Notes under the pieces: generated by a model
Told to the model about the DNA's origin: nothing
Seen by the model: only the letters and a program-made list of their open reading frames with translations
Database searches by the model: none
Assembly: GCA_020634935.1 (NCBI GenBank)
Contig: JACKAT010000001.1
Span: 248,001-312,000, forward strand
Length of the DNA: 64,000 nucleotides
DNA from: Anaerolineales bacterium
GTDB lineage: Bacteria > Chloroflexota > Anaerolineae > 4572-78 > J111
Direction: 5' to 3'
Shown here: one piece after another, positions 40,000 to 47,893 of the stretch
Position numbering within the stretch: position 1 is the stretch's first letter
How the letters are laid out: each line of letters starts with the position of its first letter
Program-made: the position numbers and the translations under genes

Positions 40000-41190
40000 C
40001 TACTGGCCCCAATAGGCGCTGACGTTTTGGAGATGATCCTCATAAGTCGCGGCGAAAACGTGAGAGCCGCCCTCGCAGTTGGGGAATTGGCAGACGAAAT
40101 AAAGGTAGTTCGTTTCGGCGGGATAAAGCACGGCCGTGATCGACTCGATGCTGGGGCTGGCGATGGGGCCGGGTGGTAGGCCGGGGTAGAGGTAGGTGTT
40201 GTACGGCGAATTAACCTTCGGATATTCGTCCAATGAAACCGGCGACTTCCACCATAAGCCGGTGTCCGACTGGTAGCCCATCGCGTATTGAACGGTGGGA
40301 TCGGCCTGGAGGTGATTGAGCCCAAACGCTGGGTTGAGCCGATTGAGATAGACGCTGGCCACCAGCGGGCGCTCATTATCTAAAAACGTTTCTCGCTCGA
40401 CGATAGAGGCAATAGTCAGGGCCTCATGAAAGGAGAGGCCGCGCTGGTGAGCCAGATCGAAGGCGTTGGCCGGAAGCTGCCGGCTGAAGTTGTCGAGCAT
40501 CAAAGCAATCAACTCCTCCGGGGTGGCGTCGTCGGGCAAATGGTAGGTGCCTGGAGCCAGATAGCCTTCGTAGGATTGGCCGGTGGGGCGGTCGGCCAGC
40601 ACCGGATGATCGATGGCAACGCCCTGGCGAGCGACACTTAAGAAGTAGTTGCCATCCATAATTCCCGAGCGGTGCAAATGGGTGGCAATCTCCTCCAGCC
40701 GCCAACCGGGGGGGATAGAGACGGTATTTTGGGTGAAGCCGCCTCGATACAGTGCCGCGCCAAGCTGGCGCATAGTCATATTGCGCCGCAGTTGAAAGCT
40801 GCCGGCCTGCAAGCGGGTATCGATGCCGTTGTAGCGCAGCAACTGCCGGAATAGATCGGCATCTCCCACCAAGCCCATTTCCTTCAACCGAGTGGCAATT
40901 GTCTCCGCCGTTTCGCCCGGCTCGATGGTAAACGAGACCTGACTGGGATCGTTCGAGATAGGGGTATTGATCGTTTCCGCCTGAGCGTTCAGTTCGTGAT
41001 AAAGCGACAGCGCCTCCGAGTCGATGGGCAGCCGCCGCCACAGCGGGCCGTTTTCGATGACCAGATGGGAACTGTCGTTGATCATGGTATAGGCAAATAA
41101 CCCCGCCGCAATGAGCACGACCACGACCGCACCAAGAAACAGAAAAATGGTATGGATAATGGCATGCAGGCAAGAGAATAGGCTTCTCAT
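40000..41190 (-). CDS. mltG: Endolytic murein transglycosylase MltG
   Basis: About 396 residues from ATG 41190 (AAGGGT upstream; the longer frame to 41250 runs into a repeat element). It has one N-terminal membrane helix (IFLFLGAVVVVLIAAGLFAYTMI), a LysM-like part (FTIEPGETAETIATRLKEMGLV ... LQAGSFQLRRNMTMRQLGAAL) and the YceG domain: EALTIASIVERETFLDNERPLVASVYLNRL (catalytic Glu), LQADPTVQYAMGY and SPYNTYLYPGLPPGPIASPS. It cuts nascent glycan strands inside the chain and sets strand length. Confidence 0.95.
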   Translation of the reverse strand: MRSLFSCLHAIIHTIFLFLGAVVVVLIAAGLFAYTMINDSSHLVIENGPLWRRLPIDSEALSLYHELNAQAETINTPISNDPSQVSFTIEPGETAETIATRLKEMGLVGDADLFRQLLRYNGIDTRLQAGSFQLRRNMTMRQLGAALYRGGFTQNTVSIPPGWRLEEIATHLHRSGIMDGNYFLSVARQGVAIDHPVLADRPTGQSYEGYLAPGTYHLPDDATPEELIALMLDNFSRQLPANAFDLAHQRGLSFHEALTIASIVERETFLDNERPLVASVYLNRLNPAFGLNHLQADPTVQYAMGYQSDTGLWWKSPVSLDEYPKVNSPYNTYLYPGLPPGPIASPSIESITAVLYPAETNYLYFVCQFPNCEGGSHVFAATYEDHLQNVSAYWGQ

Positions 41191-41215
41191 AAAATACCCT
41201 TGCAAATAAAACTCT

Positions 41216-41268
41216 GGAGCATCAAAGCTGGCTTTGATCGTAGGTGACAAAGCCAGCTTTGTCGTTCC
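41216..41268. repeat. REP-like element of the CAAAGC/GCTTTG family
   Basis: GGAGC, palindrome ATCAAAGC-TG-GCTTTGAT, nine bases, then palindrome GACAAAGC-CA-GCTTTGTC and GTTCC. Same design as the 31108 copy and the array units. It lies just upstream of mltG. Confidence 0.8.
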
Positions 41269-41414
41269 GTTCCATTTTCATTCTTATGTAAACATTATAC
41301 TCAGAAATCTTAAAATGAGGAAAGAGGAATGAACTTCGCAGCGAACAGCGGTTAAAAGCCGGTGATTTTATAAAGAATGGTGGCGGCGATGCTGCAGCAT
41401 CGCCGCCATAGGTT

Positions 41415-42503
41415 TTAGGGACAGCTGATCTGGCAGATGGTTGCTTCGAAGTCCGTGTGGTCGAAGGTGACGTCTTCGTTTTTTTGCATAACAAACAGCA
41501 GAAAATCACCGGGTTGAATGGTGTCGATGATAAAGCGGTTAGCAAAGCCGCTTTCATCATTACCGAGGACCGGCCGGGAAAAAACGGGGTCGGTGGAAAT
41601 ATCGCCCGTGTTATTAAAAACGGAGACAATAACCCCATCCCCACCCACGTCGATTTTTTCGGCGTGAAGCAGGATTTCGATCGGGCCGGGGACGGGGCTG
41701 GTCCAGCGCCAGGCGATATCGGCCTCATCGCCGGGGTGGCCGCTCTCTTCGCAGATGCGCACATAATCAGCGGCGTACCAGCAGGTGCCGTACTCACGGC
41801 TCTCGTAAACCATGGGCTGCCAGGTGTTTGTGCCGGGTGAGGCCCACAAATATTGCCAATTTCCCTGACTGCTGGAAAAGTCGATGTTGGAATCAGCCAG
41901 CAGTTGTGGTCGAGCGGCGGGAGCAGGTGGGGGCGACACAGGCGCTCGGGTCGCCGTGGGGGCTTCACTGACTTGCTGCGCCAGCGAACGGCCTGCCCCG
42001 GGATCAGTCGTAGGTGTTATGGTTGGCGTCGGTGGTGGTGGTGCGGCAACGACCGCCTCCTCGGTTGCGATGGGGGCTGCCGCGATGTCATCGCCTTCGC
42101 CGCCGAAGAAGACCAGCGCAAAAACCGCGTATAGAAAAATTGCGCCCACCGCCACGGCCAGCAGCGTCAGTAATAACCCAATACCGACATAGACCAAAGG
42201 CCGGCTGTTGATTTTAGTTGAGGCCGGTCGAGGTGAAAGGCTTACCGGATTGGTTAAGGGGGGTATTAAAACCGCTTCACTAGATTCTTGATCAAAAGAT
42301 TCTTGATCAAATTCCTGATCGAATTCCTGAGCCGATTCACCCATAACCGGCTCTTCTACCGGCTCAATCGGTTCTTCAATTTCCGGTTCAGTTAATTCTT
42401 CAATGGGCTGCTCAATAGGGGTTTCATCAGGATTTTCATCAGGCTGTTCAATTGTTGGCTGCTCTACCTCAGGGGCAGAGGTGGGTTCAGCGAGATCGGG
42501 CAT
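41415..42503 (-). CDS. Single-pass membrane protein with acidic N-terminal tail
   Basis: About 362 residues from ATG 42503 (GGAG 7 nt upstream). Residues 1-110 are rich in Glu and Pro (EQPIEELTEPEIEEPIEPVEEP). A membrane helix follows at ~135-160 (LVYVGIGLLLTLLAVAVGAIFLYAVFALVFF), then a Pro/Thr/Ala linker and a C-terminal ~150-residue beta-rich domain (SQGNWQYLWASPGTNTWQPMVYESREYGTCWYAADYVRI). I do not recognise the last domain; it resembles a carbohydrate-binding or PPC-type jelly roll. The acidic tail is cytoplasmic if the helix runs N-in. Confidence 0.65.
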   Translation of the reverse strand: MPDLAEPTSAPEVEQPTIEQPDENPDETPIEQPIEELTEPEIEEPIEPVEEPVMGESAQEFDQEFDQESFDQESSEAVLIPPLTNPVSLSPRPASTKINSRPLVYVGIGLLLTLLAVAVGAIFLYAVFALVFFGGEGDDIAAAPIATEEAVVAAPPPPTPTITPTTDPGAGRSLAQQVSEAPTATRAPVSPPPAPAARPQLLADSNIDFSSSQGNWQYLWASPGTNTWQPMVYESREYGTCWYAADYVRICEESGHPGDEADIAWRWTSPVPGPIEILLHAEKIDVGGDGVIVSVFNNTGDISTDPVFSRPVLGNDESGFANRFIIDTIQPGDFLLFVMQKNEDVTFDHTDFEATICQISCP

Positions 42504-42631
42504 CCTTCCTCTCCAACCTTTTAATGGATCACTGCTTTTGCACTCCTGAATCATACTTCATTCAGCGCGTCTGCCAAATTTGGGGGTTTTGTTTGAAAAA
42601 CGCCCAAATTTATGAGGTGGTAGCACAACAT

Positions 42632-42764
42632 TAAACCGTGGAAACGTGAAGATGACGGAAGATCGATCAAATAATCGACAGAATTGACACGATTATCACG
42701 ATTTTATCGGTCATAATTCGGTAAATCGAGTTAATCCTGTCTAATTTTTCTTCACCACGGTTTA
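42632..42764. repeat. 133-bp inverted-repeat-bounded element
   Basis: TAAACCGTGG (42632-42641) and CCACGGTTTA (42755-42764) are perfect 10-bp terminal repeats around an A/T-rich core with no open frame. It is MITE-like and lies between a membrane-protein gene and the end of a chelatase ATPase gene. Confidence 0.55.
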
Positions 42765-42804
42765 GTGCAGAGCTATCTATGGGGTTAAGATGCCCGTAAA
42801 TTTA

Positions 42805-44106
42805 TCAAGAACCCGATTGTTTTTCTTGATGAGCTTCCGGGTTTTTGGCGGGGGTTTCCTGATCATCGGCAGAGACAGAGGCGGCGCCGTTGTGAGTCGG
42901 CATAGACTCAGGGGAGGTAGGGCGGGCCGGCTTTTTAGCGCGAGGTTTTTTGGCGGCGGCTTTTGGTGAGCCAGTGATAATCGATTGAATGGATTGGTCT
43001 TCTTTGAGTTGGGCCTCGAAGAAGCGCTGGGCCGTTTCGGTCTGGCGCTGGCGTAAAGCCATAGGGCCAATGGTGCGCAAATCGTCCAATGTGACCTCCA
43101 GGCGGCCGTCGGCAGCGGCCAGGGCGCGGCCGGCTTCAAATAGGGTTAACTCGGCTCGATGGCTGTCAATTTTTAGCTCCTGAATCCAGCGCAGCCCTTC
43201 GCGTTCGACGCCTGGGCCGAATTTTACTTTGGGCAGCCGTTTGCGGGCTTCGATGACTTCCCCTTGGGCCGACTCGGTTTCGGCCAGCCAATCGGTGACA
43301 AATTTGTAGGGTTTGTGCTTGTAGAAGACGGCCCGTCGATAAATTTCCATCCGCTCGTCAAGGTTTTGCACTCCGCGGATCAGCACGCGCAGTCCAAATC
43401 GATCTTGAATTTGGGGGCGCAGGATGCCTTCTTCGGGGTTCATTGAACCGACCAGGGTTAAACGCGAGCGGTAGGTGGCCGCCATCGGGCCGCGCCGGAC
43501 GGTGTACTGGCCCTGAGCGGCGGCGTCAAGAATGGCGTCGATGATCAGCGGATCAAGCAGGTTCACTTCATCGATGTAGAGCATGTTTTGATCGGCCTGC
43601 GATAGAATCCCGCGCTCGACCAGCAGCCGATTTTGCTCCATCGCTACCCGCTCGTTGATGCCGCCGACCACATCTTCCAGCCGGGCGTTGAGCGGCAGTT
43701 CAACCAGCCGCATTGCCTCCGTGGTGGTGATCGGGTCGCCCATGCCCAGCTTAACTGCGCACTCTTGGCAAACGCCGTCCATACCGTACAAAATAAGGTC
43801 TTCCGGCTCGCAGCCGTACTCGCACGTGCTGCGTTCGACCACGGGCATCAGATCGACCAGCCCGCGTACGGCGGTGGTTTTGGCTGTGCCTCTAGCCCCC
43901 ACCAGCAGCACGCCGCCGACGGCTCGATTGATGAGGGCCAACAGCAGGGCCATCTTCATTTCGGTCTGGCCGACAATCGCCAAAAAAGGGTAGCGCAGTT
44001 CTGAGGCCAACCCGCGATCGCGATGTTTGGCCGCAGACTTTAAGACGGCCGCGGCCGGGCCGCTGGAGTATAAAATTTCAAGAAGCTGTGATCGGCGTTT
44101 CGCCAT
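42805..44106 (-). CDS. Second magnesium-chelatase-like AAA+ ATPase
   Basis: 433 residues. YPFLAIVGQTEMKMALLLALINRAVGGVLLVGARGTAKTTAVRGLVDLMP (Walker A), a Cys cluster (STCEYGCEPEDL ... GVCQECAVKLG), NMLYIDEVNLLDPLIIDAILDAAAQG (Walker B) and LVGSMNPEEGILRPQIQDRFGLRV. It has its own N-terminal ~35-residue extension and a C-terminal Lys/Ala/Pro-rich tail. It is clearly paralogous to the gene at 37921, but no VWA gene is attached, so it may share the partner encoded at 39005. Confidence 0.85.
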   Translation of the reverse strand: MAKRRSQLLEILYSSGPAAAVLKSAAKHRDRGLASELRYPFLAIVGQTEMKMALLLALINRAVGGVLLVGARGTAKTTAVRGLVDLMPVVERSTCEYGCEPEDLILYGMDGVCQECAVKLGMGDPITTTEAMRLVELPLNARLEDVVGGINERVAMEQNRLLVERGILSQADQNMLYIDEVNLLDPLIIDAILDAAAQGQYTVRRGPMAATYRSRLTLVGSMNPEEGILRPQIQDRFGLRVLIRGVQNLDERMEIYRRAVFYKHKPYKFVTDWLAETESAQGEVIEARKRLPKVKFGPGVEREGLRWIQELKIDSHRAELTLFEAGRALAAADGRLEVTLDDLRTIGPMALRQRQTETAQRFFEAQLKEDQSIQSIITGSPKAAAKKPRAKKPARPTSPESMPTHNGAASVSADDQETPAKNPEAHQEKQSGS

Positions 44107-44182
44107 GCTTAGGTGTTATCCCCAAACAACTTCGTGCCTTACCGTTTTAGAAATTACGAAGTTAATAATAATAATTGGTTGC

Positions 44183-45292
44183 TTAGGCCGGTTTGGGTGG
44201 AATTTTTAGGACTTGTCCGGGTTTGATCTGGCTGGGGTTACTCAAAATATCGCGGTTGGCCTCGTAAATAATGTTCCATAAGGAGGCTTGGCCGTAAACC
44301 TGCCGGGCGATGCTGTACAAGGTATCGCCGGACTGCACGGTGTACATTTGCGGTTGCGGCTCCGACACGTCCAGAAAACGGCGGTCGGCGTCGACCAGTT
44401 GATCCAGGGCGCCCCGCACGCTATCGGGATCGCCGGGAATGCGCTGCACCAGGAGGGCGCCGGCGGTGCGCAGCCGCTCTAACTGCGCGTCGCTGATGCC
44501 GCTGGCATCGCCGATAGCGGTAACGTATTTCCAGCGACCGGCGGCCTGATCGATGGCAAAGCTGACATCGGGCTGAAAATGCCAGATGTAGGTGGCGGCG
44601 GCATCGAAATAACGGTCGGCGTCGGGCAGCAGAACCACGTGTTCGCCGGGCTTGACCTCAGGTTGAGGATCGGGATCGGGCGGCTTGGTTTCGTCCAGGG
44701 TTTTGAGCGTGGCCCGGAGTTGGGCCGGATCGACGTTGTAGCCGGGGCAGGTGGTGCCGTTGCCGCGCAGTTCGCGATGGCCGCGCACGTTCTCAACCGG
44801 AATATTGTATTTCTGGCGCAAATGTTGAATGAGATTGAGCAGCGACTCCATTTGGGCGCTGGTCGGGGTGGTGTACTGGTTGGGAATTTGTCGGGTTTGT
44901 CCGTTGGCGTCTTGATAGGTGCGGTTATCGCTGAACCAACCGGCCATGCAGATGGCTAGGTAGTGGTTGTTCCAGTACTGGCCGTATTCCAGCCCTTCGG
45001 AATTATCGGTATCCCTAAAGCCGGCGTGGTAGGCCGAAATCTTTTCATCCAGGGCGTATTCAATTTGGCCGCTGCCGGGAATAACATAATTGTAACCGCC
45101 ATGCGACCAGCCCTGACCATTGACATGATAGGTGAAGAAGCTCAGCGCGTTACCCGTCGGCGCGCCGGTCGTTCGGTCGGCCGTGGCCGAATGATGAACG
45201 GCAATACCCAAGACTTCCCCACTACGCTGCCAATCTTTATAATTTTCATAATTAGGCATTTGAGCCCGGACATCGGTAATATCTAGTGCCAT
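44183..45292 (-). CDS. N-acetylmuramoyl-L-alanine amidase (Amidase_2/PGRP) with LysM
   Basis: 369 residues. The N-terminal amidase_2 fold (~25-205) has LGIAVHHSATAD (zinc His), GGYNYVIPGSGQIEYALDE, NNHYLAICMAGWF and VRGHRELRGNGTTCPGYNVDP (second His and zinc Cys). A linker domain (~215-320) is unrecognised, and the C terminus is a LysM (YTVQSGDTLYSIARQVYGQASLWNIIYEANRD). It would cleave the peptide from muramic acid while bound to glycan. No signal peptide is visible, as in several Chloroflexota or phage-derived lysins. GAGGG precedes the ATG. Confidence 0.9.
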   Translation of the reverse strand: MALDITDVRAQMPNYENYKDWQRSGEVLGIAVHHSATADRTTGAPTGNALSFFTYHVNGQGWSHGGYNYVIPGSGQIEYALDEKISAYHAGFRDTDNSEGLEYGQYWNNHYLAICMAGWFSDNRTYQDANGQTRQIPNQYTTPTSAQMESLLNLIQHLRQKYNIPVENVRGHRELRGNGTTCPGYNVDPAQLRATLKTLDETKPPDPDPQPEVKPGEHVVLLPDADRYFDAAATYIWHFQPDVSFAIDQAAGRWKYVTAIGDASGISDAQLERLRTAGALLVQRIPGDPDSVRGALDQLVDADRRFLDVSEPQPQMYTVQSGDTLYSIARQVYGQASLWNIIYEANRDILSNPSQIKPGQVLKIPPKPA

Positions 45293-45320
45293 AGGAATAC
45301 CCTCATGTTAATCTCCTTTA

Positions 45321-45349
45321 ATTCTACATAATAACCGGAAATGATACAA
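45321..45349 (-). promoter_or_regulatory. Promoter of the amidase gene
   Basis: On the minus strand, TTGTAT (45349-45344), 17 bp and TAGAAT (45326-45321), 29 bp before the ATG at 45292. The leader contains AGGAG and ATG at 45306, opening a 7-codon frame (MRVFLWH) whose stop lies inside the amidase gene. Confidence 0.5.
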
Positions 45350-45442
45350 GCGTCGCGCGGAATACGGCCAGATTGACGCCAAACCCGGATGCCTGTAAAA
45401 TGCATGATTGACCATTATACACTTGTATTTACCCAGCAGATG

Positions 45443-45523
45443 AGGTGACTGGCACTTTATGCCGTAATTGCAGCGTGGTATTACATCCAGCGCTCTCGAT
45501 TTGAGCCAAAGTGCCAGTCACCT
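45443..45523. repeat. 81-bp inverted-repeat element
   Basis: Perfect 16-bp arms AGGTGACTGGCACTTT (45443-45458) and AAAGTGCCAGTCACCT (45508-45523). The arm resembles the inner arm of the element at 10359 (AGGTGACAGTCACTT), so both are probably one REP/MITE family. Confidence 0.75.
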
Positions 45524-45588
45524 GAATAGATACATACACTTTACGCATCACCCGACAGCGATCGAAAAATTTAATTCAAGGCAGTTTC

Positions 45589-46569
45589 ATGATTTCAACC
45601 GTAATTCCCCTGCTGAATGAGGAGGGGAATCTGGAATTACTCCATCAAAAGCTCACCGCTGCGCTGACCCAACTCAATCAACCGTACGAAATTATTTTTA
45701 TCAACGACGGCAGTACCGATAACTCCCCCCAAATTTTGGAAGCGTTATTCGAGCGAGACCCGGCCGTACGCGTCATCCATTTTCACCAAAATTTCGGCAA
45801 AACGGCGGGCCTGGTAGCCGGTTTTCGGCACAGCCGGGGTGATGTCATCATCACCCTCGATGCGGATTTGCAAGACGATCCGGCTGAAATTCCCAAGTTG
45901 CTGGCCAAGTTGGAGGAGGGCTACGATTTGGTCGCGGCCTGGCGGCACGATCGCCAAGACCCTATCGACAAGACCTGGCCGTCGAAAATTTTTAATCGGG
46001 TGGTTTCAAAGTTCAGCCAGCTAAACCTGCACGATTTCAACTGCGGCTTCAAGGTTTATCGACGGGCCGTTACCGAGCAGATTCCACTCTACAGCGACTT
46101 TCACCGCTTTGTGCCGGTGCTGGCTGCCGGTAAAGGGTTTCGCATCACCGAGGAGAAAGTGCAGCACCATCCACGCTACTCCGGGGTGTCGAAATATGGG
46201 GCGGGCCGGGCGATTCGCGGTTTTTTGGATTTCATTACGGTTCTGTTTTTGACTACCTATCTCAAGCACCCGCTCCGATTGTTTGGCACGATCGGGTTGC
46301 TGACCTTTGGGCTGGGAACGCTCATCGAACTTTATCTGGCCGGGTTGTGGCTGCTGCGCGTCGCCGCTGGTTTCGATATCGGGCCGATTGGCACCCGCCC
46401 GCTGTTCCTTGTGGGTATTTTAGCCATGATTCTGGGCATTCAGCTTTTTTCAACCGGCCTATTGGGCGAAATGCTGCGCTATTTTACGTTCCGGCCGGAG
46501 CAGGAGTATACCATTAAGAAAATTCTAGAGAGGGAGGAGACCAATCCACGGGTTCCTGTTGTTAATTAG
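45589..46569 (+). CDS. GT2 polyprenyl-phosphate sugar transferase with two C-terminal membrane helices
   Basis: 326 residues. The N-terminal GT-A domain has ISTVIPLLNEEGNLELLHQKL, IIFINDGSTDNSPQIL, DVIITLDADLQDDPAEIPKLL (DxD-type) and LHDFNCGFKVYRR. The C terminus has two membrane helices (LFGTIGLLTFGLGTLIELYLAGLWLL and PLFLVGILAMILGIQLFSTGLLGEML). This is the GtrB/DPM1-like type, which moves a sugar from UDP/GDP to a polyprenyl phosphate for envelope glycans. A methyltransferase gene follows 24 bp later. Confidence 0.9.
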   Translation: MISTVIPLLNEEGNLELLHQKLTAALTQLNQPYEIIFINDGSTDNSPQILEALFERDPAVRVIHFHQNFGKTAGLVAGFRHSRGDVIITLDADLQDDPAEIPKLLAKLEEGYDLVAAWRHDRQDPIDKTWPSKIFNRVVSKFSQLNLHDFNCGFKVYRRAVTEQIPLYSDFHRFVPVLAAGKGFRITEEKVQHHPRYSGVSKYGAGRAIRGFLDFITVLFLTTYLKHPLRLFGTIGLLTFGLGTLIELYLAGLWLLRVAAGFDIGPIGTRPLFLVGILAMILGIQLFSTGLLGEMLRYFTFRPEQEYTIKKILEREETNPRVPVVN

Positions 46570-46593
46570 GGCTAGATTGGCTACACCAAACCA

Positions 46594-47187
46594 TTGAGCG
46601 ATCACGGAAATCGGCAAAAACATTTGAATTCAAACCCGGTGCAGCGCAAACTGCTAAACCGGTTTCACCAGATCATTGTCGATTTGGTACAACAAACTCA
46701 GGCCAACAAGATTTTGGATGCCGGCTGTGCTGAAGGATTTGTCATTCAACACCTGCAGCACAATAACATCACCGCAGTCTGTATTGGCGGCGATTTTGAA
46801 CCCGATGCCCTTCAGTGGGGGCGCGATAACTTTATTCATCATGCGCCGTTGACTAACTTGGATATCCACTCCCTCCCCTTTCCCGATAACCATTTCCCCC
46901 TGGTTATCTGCCTGGAAGTATTGGAGCATCTACCCGACTCCCAGGTTGGACTGCGAGAACTGGCCCGCGTTTCTTCAGAATATGTCCTCTTAAGTGTGCC
47001 CCATGAGCCGTTTTTTAGAGGCGCTAATTTTCTGCGGGGCAAGCACCTAACCGCTTTGGGTAACGACCCCGAACATCTGCATAACTACTCCGGCTGTGAT
47101 TTTCGCCGCATGGTCGACGGCGTGGTCGATGTAGTGTGGCACGGTTATTCTTTCCCCTGGCAGATTGCGTTGACGCGGAAACGTTAA
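46594..47187 (+). CDS. Class I SAM-dependent methyltransferase
   Basis: 197 residues with KILDAGCAEGFVIQHLQ (motif I), VCIGGDFEPDALQWGRDN, SLPFPDNHFPLVICLEVLEHLPDSQVGLREL and a Methyltransf_11-like core. The length and the LNRFHQIIVDLV start fit small-molecule or glycolipid methyltransferases. The apparent start is TTG without a good ribosome site. Cotranscription with the GT2 gene suggests a glycan or lipid-linked substrate. An RHS fragment begins directly behind it. Confidence 0.8.
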   Translation: MSDHGNRQKHLNSNPVQRKLLNRFHQIIVDLVQQTQANKILDAGCAEGFVIQHLQHNNITAVCIGGDFEPDALQWGRDNFIHHAPLTNLDIHSLPFPDNHFPLVICLEVLEHLPDSQVGLRELARVSSEYVLLSVPHEPFFRGANFLRGKHLTALGNDPEHLHNYSGCDFRRMVDGVVDVVWHGYSFPWQIALTRKR

Positions 47188-47195
47188 AACGAAAC

Positions 47196-47396
47196 CCAAC
47201 CGCTTTTTTTACTCCCGGCGCCAGCCTGACCGTGGTAGACGAAGCCGGCGCCAGCGGCAGCCTGACCTACGATGCCTACGGCGGCGTCCCCACTGTGCCG
47301 CAGAGCCTCAATCGCTATGTGGCGACGTCGCTGGGGGCAACGGGCGGGTCTCACCCCCGTTGCCCCCTGGAACTGAAACCATACCCAACCATTTAA
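47196..47396 (+). pseudogene. RHS-repeat remnant (cassette 0)
   Basis: TPGASLTVVDEAGASGSLTY followed by DAYGG is a typical RHS/YD-repeat end segment with no start of its own. It is followed by unrelated coding noise and a perfect hairpin (GGGGGCAACGGG with CCCCGTTGCCCCC, 47333-47367). Confidence 0.6.
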
Positions 47397-47893
47397 TTGG
47401 TAATTACCTGCAACAAATCATCAACGGCGACACGACGACCTACTTGTATGACGACGCCAACCGACTCATCAATTCCACAAACTCTACCAACTCCCTAACT
47501 CCCATCTACAACGGCGTGAATGATCGCGTGGGGCAAACGGTGGGCGGCAATACAACCGACTTCGCCTTGGACCTCGCCGGAGGGTTGCCGGAAGTCATCT
47601 ACACCAGCCAGAGCGAGGTCTACCTCCATCTGCCGGGCGTCATTGTGACCGAGAAAGCCAATGAAGTGCGCTACCTACTCAGCGACGGCCCTTCGACTGC
47701 GCTCAGGACAGGCCTCGGCTCGATCCGCCAGGCGACGGATGACAGCGGAGCAGTTGTGGCTTACAATGAGTTCGATCCGTACGGTAATCCAATCGTCAAT
47801 CGTCAATCTGAAATCGAAAATCCGTATGGCTTTACGGGTGAGTGGTGGCAGGCTGAGGTTAGCTTGTTGAGCCTATCAAAGAAAGGGCCTTAA
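47360..47893 (+). pseudogene. RHS cassette 1, truncated
   Basis: Encodes the standard RHS core: YLYDDANRLINSTNSTNSL, IYNGVNDRVGQTVGGNTTDFALDLAGGLPEVIY, LPGVIVTEKANEVRYLLSDG, LGSIRQATDDSGAVVAYNEFDPYGNP and YGFTGEWWQAEVSLL. It then departs from the RHS consensus (HLRARWY is missing) and stops, with the Rpn-type gene's stop overlapping on the other strand. A 24-bp in-frame insert (PSTALRTG) sits between DG and LGSIRQ. Cassettes 2 and 3 are close copies. Confidence 0.8.
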
